DNA from: DASPXK01 sp035637315
Lineage (GTDB): Bacteria; Chloroflexota; UBA6077; JACCZL01
Length of the DNA stretch: 9,480 bases
Direction: 5' to 3'
Assembly (NCBI GenBank): GCA_035637315.1
Contig: DASPXK010000169.1
Location: 1 to 9,480 of the forward strand
The notes beneath the pieces were generated by a model that had not been told where the DNA came from, searched no databases, and saw nothing but the letters and a program-made list of their open reading frames with translations. Positions 5,245 through 9,480 of this stretch are shown in pieces (position 1 is the first letter of the stretch; every line of letters starts with the position of its first letter). The translations under genes and the position numbers were made by a program.

Positions 5245-5320
5245 CAGCTCCCTCTCCCAAGCGTGGGAGCGCGGAAGGACACCCCCTCTCCCACGCTTGG
5301 GAGAGGGAGCTGGGGGGTGA
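5245..5320. repeat. 24-bp perfect inverted repeat in the SDR-amidohydrolase gap
   Basis: Bases 5245-5268 are the exact reverse complement of 5289-5312, with 20 bases between. The arms contain CTCCCTCTCCCAAGC and its complement, followed by GGGGGGTGAGGGC, the hallmark words of the palindromic family also seen at 1242-1342 and 4328-4382. It lies upstream of the likely amidohydrolase promoter and encodes nothing. Confidence 0.75.
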
Positions 5321-5342
5321 GGGCACATCCCGGAAGCCACAC

Positions 5343-5369
5343 TTGCGGGTGAGTCCGACGAGATAGAAT
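5343..5369 (+). promoter_or_regulatory. Possible promoter of the amidohydrolase gene
   Basis: TAGAAT (5364-5369) is a good -10 match 45 bases before the ATG at 5415. TTGCGG (5343-5348) lies 15 bases upstream as a weak -35. The spacing and the TTGCG word repeat what is seen before the GYD gene. Prediction by eye. Confidence 0.35.
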
Positions 5370-5414
5370 GAGGTCCGCTTGTCTCTGGTTTGAATTAGAA
5401 AAGAGGAGAGTGGC

Positions 5415-6269
5415 ATGGACCTGACGGCGATCGATATTCACGTCCATCCGAAGAGCGAGGAGTTCATCAAGGCCAGCGGTGCGCGCGCCGAGCAGATGGC
5501 CGCGTATTTCGGCCGTGAGAATAAGCCGGTCTCCTTCGCCGAGCTGGCCGATCAGTACCGCGAGCGCAAGATGATGGCGGTGCTGATGAACACCACCGAT
5601 GTGACGACGTCGGGCAATCAGCCGGTCCCGAACGACGTCATCGCCGAGGCGGTCCGCAAGCATCCTGACGTTTTCATCGGCTTTGGCGTGATCGAACCCC
5701 AGCTTGGCAAAGTGGCTAAGGACGAGATACGCCGTTGCGCCGAGGAGCTAGGCCTGCGCGGGCTGGGTGAGCTAAATCCCGGTCGCCAGCACTTCTATCC
5801 GAACGACGAGCGCTTCTATCCGCTCTGGGAGGAGGCAGCGAGGCAGAATCTGATCGTCCTCTTTCACGGCGGCATGATGGGGGCCGGGGCTGGCACGCCG
5901 GGCGGCATGGGCTTCAAGCTCAAGTACACTCGCCCGATCCCCTACGTCGACGATGTGGTGGCCGACTTCCCGGAGCTCAAGGTGATCGGGGCGCACCCGT
6001 CGTGGCCCTGGCAGGAGGAGAGTCTGGCGATCGCTCGCCACAAGAGCAACTTCTACATCGACCTGTCGGGCTGGGCGCCAAAGTACTTCTCACCCTCCCT
6101 GGTCCAGTACGCCAACACGATCATCCAGGACAAGTGCCTGTTTGGCTCGGACTGGCCGGCCATCAAGGTAGAGCGCTGGCTCGACGAATTCGCGCAGCTT
6201 CCGATCAAACCGGAAGTGCGCCAGAAGATCATGCTCGACAACGCCAAGAAGCTCCTGGGCATAGACTGA
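5415..6269 (+). CDS. Amidohydrolase-superfamily protein (ACMSD / Amidohydro_2 type)
   Basis: The 284-residue protein has the metal-binding layout of the decarboxylase/hydrolase branch of the amidohydrolases (TIM barrel). HVH (H9 and H11) is on strand 1, His151 is in VLFHGG, His194 is in IGAHPSWPW, and Asp246 is in the FGSDWP motif of strand 8. Relatives include aminocarboxymuconate-semialdehyde decarboxylase, gamma-resorcylate decarboxylase and 4-oxalomesaconate hydratase, which act on aromatic-derived acids with one divalent metal. Sequence alone does not tell decarboxylation from hydrolysis here. The ATG at 5415 is preceded by AGGAGAG. It is divergent from the SDR across a 240-bp gap with repeats and a likely promoter. 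No signal peptide, so probably cytosolic. Superfamily confident; reaction unknown. Confidence 0.88.
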   Translation: MDLTAIDIHVHPKSEEFIKASGARAEQMAAYFGRENKPVSFAELADQYRERKMMAVLMNTTDVTTSGNQPVPNDVIAEAVRKHPDVFIGFGVIEPQLGKVAKDEIRRCAEELGLRGLGELNPGRQHFYPNDERFYPLWEEAARQNLIVLFHGGMMGAGAGTPGGMGFKLKYTRPIPYVDDVVADFPELKVIGAHPSWPWQEESLAIARHKSNFYIDLSGWAPKYFSPSLVQYANTIIQDKCLFGSDWPAIKVERWLDEFAQLPIKPEVRQKIMLDNAKKLLGID

Positions 6270-6320
6270 CCTACCGTCGCCATCCTGAGCCTCCCGGTCT
6301 TCCAGAGCGCTGTCCCTCCT

Positions 6321-6483
6321 TGTCATCCTGAGCCTCGTTGTCATCCTGAGCGAAGCGAAGGATCTCATGCTTCGCAACCGCAGATCCGGATTCCCGTGAG
6401 CCGCTGGGAGGCTTGCTTGCTCTCCCGTAGCAACGGATTTCCTGGCGAGCAGCATGAGATCCTTCGCTTCGCTCAGGATGACA
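6321..6483. repeat. MITE-like element with 33-bp perfect inverted repeats
   Basis: Bases 6339-6371 are the exact reverse complement of 6451-6483. The arms carry the words CATCCTGAGCGAAGCGAAGG and its complement, a type of short repeat I recognise as common in many bacterial genomes. The 79-base core (6372-6450) has only partial internal complementarity and no ORF. An extra TGTCATCCTGAGC copy lies just left (6321-6333) and a shorter CATCCTGAGCCTC copy at about 6282-6294, so the site looks like accumulated repeats. It fills the gap before the YfhO-like gene. Confidence 0.8.
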
Positions 6484-6488
6484 TTAGG

Positions 6489-6503
6489 GTCTCAGGATGA
6501 GAC
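6489..6503. repeat. Short palindrome carrying the YfhO-like start codon
   Basis: GTCTCA (6489-6494) and TGAGAC (6498-6503) form a perfect 6-bp inverted pair around GGA, and the ATG at 6497 straddles it. The word CTCAGGATGA here (6491-6500) is a direct copy of 6472-6481 in the adjacent repeat. The translation start therefore seems to be built from repeat-derived sequence. AGGG at 6486-6489 is the likely ribosome binding site. Confidence 0.5.
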
Positions 6504-8923
6504 TAAAGTCCGAGTGCGCCGTGCTGGCCTGGTTCGTGGCGGCAGTCCTGGTGTTCTTCTTCCGGGCGCTCGTTGTGGACACGGCGTCGATCCCATACGA
6601 CCTCCAGGGCCTGCACTATCCCCAGCTCTTCTTCGCCGGCGAGGCGCTCAGGCGGGGCGAGTTTCCGCTCTGGAACCCGCACGTCTATGGCGGCATGCCG
6701 TTCGCGGGCAACATCCAGGCGGCGCTGTTCTACCCCCTAAACCTGGCCTGGCTGTGGCTTGGCGGGCAGGTCCTGGGGACGATCCCATATCGCCTGATCG
6801 AGATGGAGCTAGGCCTCCACTACGTCATCGCCGGCTTGACTGCTTACTGGCTGGGGCGGGCGTTGGGACTGTCACGGCTGGCAGGGGCCGTGGCCGGGAC
6901 GGCTTACATGCTCGGGCCGTTCATGGCCTCACAGGCCCAGCACTTTGGGTTCGTGCTCGGTTCGGCCTGGGCTCCGCTCGGCTTCCTGGCGGCCTGGCGG
7001 GCGATCGAGCGGCCGGGACTGCGCTGGCCGACGCTGCTTGGACTGGTCCTTGGCCTGCACATCCTGGCTGGCCTTGTCACGGCGACGATGTCGCTCGGGC
7101 TGGGCCTGGCAGCCCTCTTCGGGCTGGCGATCCTGGGCCCCCTTGGGTCGACTGGGCGCGGCCAGTCGACCGGCGTCTGGATCGGCCTACGTGGCCTGTG
7201 GGCAGTCGTGCTGGCCGCTGGCCTGGCCGCCGTCCAACTCGTCCCCACCGTCGAGCTGGCGCTTGCCTCCGTCGCCAGTCAGCGCGGTCTGGGCATCGGG
7301 TCACGCGTCGAAGCGCTCGTCACGCTGCTCGTGCCGAACTTCTTCAACATGCAGAGCCCAGACAGCTACTGGGGCGCTGGCGACTTTACCCTCGACCATT
7401 TCTACCTGCCCCCGATGATCCTGGCGCTGGCCGGCCTGGCGGTATCGGGAGCTTGCCGGACCCGGGCGCGGTGGCTACTGTGTGGGTCCGCGCTGGCCCT
7501 CGTCTTCTCGACCGACCTGGTCCGTCCTATTCTCCAGCCCCTTGGCCCGGTGTTGCCCCCACTCCTCCGCGGCTCCTTCGAGCTACACACGTTGCGACTC
7601 CTCTTCGACCTCGGGATGGCTACGCTGGCTGGCTTCGGCCTGGACGCCGTCTTAGGGGCCCGTGGACGAGGCCTACGCCGAGATGGGTGGGCCTGCTGGG
7701 GCACCTTGGGGGCCGTCTGCGCAGCGCTGCTCGCCCTGGCGGCCGTGGCTGCCCAATGGGCTATGGCGGCCGGCGGTGGCGGCGCGAACCGCCGCGACCT
7801 GGAAAACGCTCAGGCGGCGCTGGCGGGCGTGGCGCAGGCGCTGGCGTGGTTGGGCTTGACCGCTGGAGCGCTAGCGGCCGTACTGTCAGCTCGCGGCGCT
7901 CGCGCCCCACTCAGGCTCACCGGCGTCGGTCTGGCCGGCCTGATCGTCGTGCCGCTGTTCGTGTACGGCTCGCATCAGCGTTTCAACACCAGTCCGGGCC
8001 CCTCCGCAGCGGACCTCGGGCCGACCTTCGTCGGCGGATCGGACGTCGTCGCGTACCTGCAACGGCGGCAGAGCGAGTCCGGCCCGTTTCGGATCGAAGA
8101 CTACGGCCGAGCGACCGGGCTGCGCTGGGCCACCGCCAGCCAGCTCTGGGATCTGGACAACGCCAACGGGAACGATCCCTTCCTTCCCGCCGACACCGAC
8201 CAGTATCGAGCCGCCTTCTCGAGGGAGCGGGGCTCGGGACGGCCGTTCCACGAGGTGGAAGTCAGCTCGCCGCTGCTGCGCCTCCTGAACACCCGCTTCG
8301 TCATCGGCTCGGCCGCGGACGGACTCAGGGCGAACCCCAGATCGCTCGACCCAGACGGGCCGCCCAACGACTTCCAGCAGGTTTTCGCCGACCACTACCG
8401 GGCCTTCGAGACCGGATCGGCCCTGCCGCGGGCGCTGGTCGTCTCGCGCGCGGAGGTCATGCCCGACCGGACGGCGATGCTGCGGGCGCTTGGCTCCGGG
8501 GCGGTCGACCCTCGAATGGTGGTGCTGCTCGAGGCCGCGCCATCTGGCCCTCACGCCCAACCCCGCGAAGCGCACTTGTTCCCTCCCCTAAGCCTGGGGG
8601 AGGGGGCGGTCCGCTACCAGCCGCTGGGACCCAACCGCGTGCAGATCGAGCTGCTCGGGACCCCCGGCGGCTTCCTATTGGTCCTCGATCCGTTCTGGCC
8701 GGGCTGGGTGGCGACGGTGGACGGAGCGGCCACCGAGATCTTGCGAGCCGACTACCTATTTCGCGCGGTCACCGTGTCGCCTGGCGATCACCTCGTCATG
8801 ATGAGCTACGAGCCCATCTCGTTCCGTGTCGGCCTGGCGATCACGCTGCTGGCGCTGCCGGTGGTCCTGGTGGTCCTGCTGGCGCCGCGCCGCCTCTCTA
8901 GGACGCGGTCGGGTCCAGGATGA
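6497..8923 (+). CDS. YfhO-family polytopic membrane protein
   Basis: The 808-residue protein begins with a membrane anchor (about 8-26). A conserved lumenal/extracellular loop follows (IPYDLQGLHYPQ, then GEFPLWNPHVYGGMPFAGNIQ), which is the hallmark of YfhO-like proteins with a GT-C glycosyltransferase-like fold. Around ten further hydrophobic segments run to about residue 490. Residues of roughly 500-770 form a soluble domain ending in DPFWPGWVATVDG and ILRADYLFRAVTV, the typical YfhO C-terminal pattern, before a last membrane segment (about 775-797). Family members are linked to glycosylation of cell-envelope polymers; the substrate here is unknown. Residues 684-703 come from a GC-rich repeat inserted in frame. 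The ATG at 6497 lies in repeat-derived DNA. The 3' end overlaps the convergent dehydrogenase by 26 bp. Family confident; role inferred. Confidence 0.88.
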   Translation: MRLKSECAVLAWFVAAVLVFFFRALVVDTASIPYDLQGLHYPQLFFAGEALRRGEFPLWNPHVYGGMPFAGNIQAALFYPLNLAWLWLGGQVLGTIPYRLIEMELGLHYVIAGLTAYWLGRALGLSRLAGAVAGTAYMLGPFMASQAQHFGFVLGSAWAPLGFLAAWRAIERPGLRWPTLLGLVLGLHILAGLVTATMSLGLGLAALFGLAILGPLGSTGRGQSTGVWIGLRGLWAVVLAAGLAAVQLVPTVELALASVASQRGLGIGSRVEALVTLLVPNFFNMQSPDSYWGAGDFTLDHFYLPPMILALAGLAVSGACRTRARWLLCGSALALVFSTDLVRPILQPLGPVLPPLLRGSFELHTLRLLFDLGMATLAGFGLDAVLGARGRGLRRDGWACWGTLGAVCAALLALAAVAAQWAMAAGGGGANRRDLENAQAALAGVAQALAWLGLTAGALAAVLSARGARAPLRLTGVGLAGLIVVPLFVYGSHQRFNTSPGPSAADLGPTFVGGSDVVAYLQRRQSESGPFRIEDYGRATGLRWATASQLWDLDNANGNDPFLPADTDQYRAAFSRERGSGRPFHEVEVSSPLLRLLNTRFVIGSAADGLRANPRSLDPDGPPNDFQQVFADHYRAFETGSALPRALVVSRAEVMPDRTAMLRALGSGAVDPRMVVLLEAAPSGPHAQPREAHLFPPLSLGEGAVRYQPLGPNRVQIELLGTPGGFLLVLDPFWPGWVATVDGAATEILRADYLFRAVTVSPGDHLVMMSYEPISFRVGLAITLLALPVVLVVLLAPRRLSRTRSGPG
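8546..8606 (+). repeat. Palindromic repeat inserted in frame within the YfhO-like gene
   Basis: Bases 8560-8583 are identical over 24 bases to 1253-1276 in the argF-htpX gap. They are flanked by GGCCCTCACGCCCAA on the left and a hairpin (CCCTCCCC 8581-8588 with GGGGAGGG 8597-8604) on the right, the same architecture as the intergenic family members. It is read as GPHAQPREAHLFPPLSLGEG, residues 684-703, between the soluble domain and the conserved C-terminal DPFWPGW part. The reading frame is kept on both sides. Confidence 0.75.
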
Positions 8924-9480
8924 TCTTGCCGATGTTGCTGTTGTCCTCGAGCAGCCGGTGCGCGACGGCTGCCTCGCGGAGCGGCATGATCCGATCGACG
9001 ACCGCCCGGATTCGGCCGGCCCTCACCTCCTCGAGGGCCCGGTCGAGGTCTCGGCGGGTCGACCCGGGGCCGCCGATGATCTGAAGACGTCGGTGATATA
9101 GACGCCGCACGTCCAGGGTCACCTGGCCTCCACCATGCGCCCCGGCGGTTACCAGTCGGCCGCGAAACGCCAGGCTGTTGAAGGCCCCAGGCCAGAGGGT
9201 CGGATCGGCGATGTTCTCGCACACCACGTCGACTCCCCGGCCGTCGGTGATCCGCATCACCTCGCCAGCGAGGTCCTGGCCGCGGTAATTTACGCCGTAG
9301 TCGGCGCCATTGGCTCGCGACGCCTCGACCCGCGCGTCTGAGCCGGCCGCGGCGATGATCCGCGCGCCAACCAGTCGCGCCACCTGCACTGCGGCGGTCC
9401 CGAGGGCGCCGGCCGCGCCCATGATCAGGACCCACTCGCCTGGCTCGAGCTTGGCCATGTTGAGCAGCAGATGGAACGCG
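8898..9480 (-). CDS. Zinc-binding-type MDR dehydrogenase / quinone oxidoreductase, C-terminal part (5' end outside window)
   Basis: The frame is open to the right edge (upstream of the ATG at 9458 it reads AFHLLLN), so about 193 C-terminal residues are visible and the GroES-like catalytic domain lies outside. LEPGEWVLIMGAAGALGTAAVQVA is the nucleotide-binding Rossmann start of medium-chain dehydrogenases. ANGADYGVNY, GRGVDVVCENI and RGRLVTAGAHGGGQVTLD follow in the usual order. The end, VVDRIMPLREAAVAHRLLEDNSNIGKIIL, is the standard C-terminal closure. Members reduce or oxidise alcohols, enones or quinones with NAD(P)H; whether zinc is bound cannot be judged without the N-terminus. The ATG at 9458 is probably internal, since the family's preceding HLLL helix is present upstream. 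The stop overlaps the YfhO-like 3' end. Family confident; substrate unknown. Confidence 0.9.
   Translation of the reverse strand, partial: AFHLLLNMAKLEPGEWVLIMGAAGALGTAAVQVARLVGARIIAAAGSDARVEASRANGADYGVNYRGQDLAGEVMRITDGRGVDVVCENIADPTLWPGAFNSLAFRGRLVTAGAHGGGQVTLDVRRLYHRRLQIIGGPGSTRRDLDRALEEVRAGRIRAVVDRIMPLREAAVAHRLLEDNSNIGKIILDPTAS

Noticed and set aside
6454..8901. 815-codon plus-strand ORF overlapping the YfhO-like gene in another frame
   Set aside because: The product is Arg/Gly/Pro-rich without membrane segments or known motifs. The 6497-8923 frame has clear YfhO motifs and hydrophobic segments, so this is a high-GC shadow ORF.

Overview
The window is a GC-rich bacterial chromosomal segment (roughly two-thirds G+C by eye). 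The gene set fits a Chloroflexota-like or actinobacterial-like organism: a YfhO-type polytopic membrane protein, a GYD-domain protein, an ACMSD-like amidohydrolase, and many short GC-rich palindromic repeats scattered through the gaps. That placement is inference. There is no rRNA, tRNA, CRISPR array, phage gene or transposase gene.

Layout. Positions 1-149 (-) hold the first 49 codons of a family 1 glycoside hydrolase that runs off the left edge. Positions 252-1124 (-) encode an HtpX/M48 membrane metalloprotease. Positions 1362-2291 (-) encode ornithine carbamoyltransferase (argF), preceded by an unusually structured leader at 2319-2518. The leader holds a promoter-like element, an Arg-rich small ORF that may be leaderless, and a terminator-like hairpin just before the argF ribosome binding site. 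Positions 2718-3005 (+) encode a small GYD protein. Positions 3190-4320 (+) encode a two-domain alpha/beta-hydrolase, which converges on an SDR oxidoreductase at 4413-5174 (-). The SDR is divergent from an ACMSD-like amidohydrolase at 5415-6269 (+). Positions 6497-8923 (+) encode an 808-residue YfhO-like membrane protein. It overlaps tail-to-tail with a zinc-binding-type MDR dehydrogenase (8898 to the right edge, -).

Repeats. At least three families of short palindromic or MITE-like repeats occupy the gaps: a 'CCCTCACCCC...CTCTCCC' family (1242-1342, 4328-4382, 5245-5320), a 'CACCACAGAGG' family (about 141-230 and 3077-3164), and a 33-bp perfect inverted repeat (6339-6371/6451-6483). One copy of the first family lies in frame inside the YfhO-like gene, where it encodes about 20 residues. 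Repeat-derived DNA also seems to supply the start codons of the GH1 and YfhO-like genes.

How the genes work together. The hydrolase, SDR and amidohydrolase could form a small catabolic cluster, but nothing in the sequence fixes a substrate. The strongest candidate for something undescribed is the argF leader. It has the parts of a ribosome-mediated attenuator: a small ORF with four Arg codons at alternating positions, a hairpin inside that ORF, a possible antiterminator pairing, and a terminator-like hairpin with a U-rich tail. All of these come from reading by eye and need folding and comparative tests.
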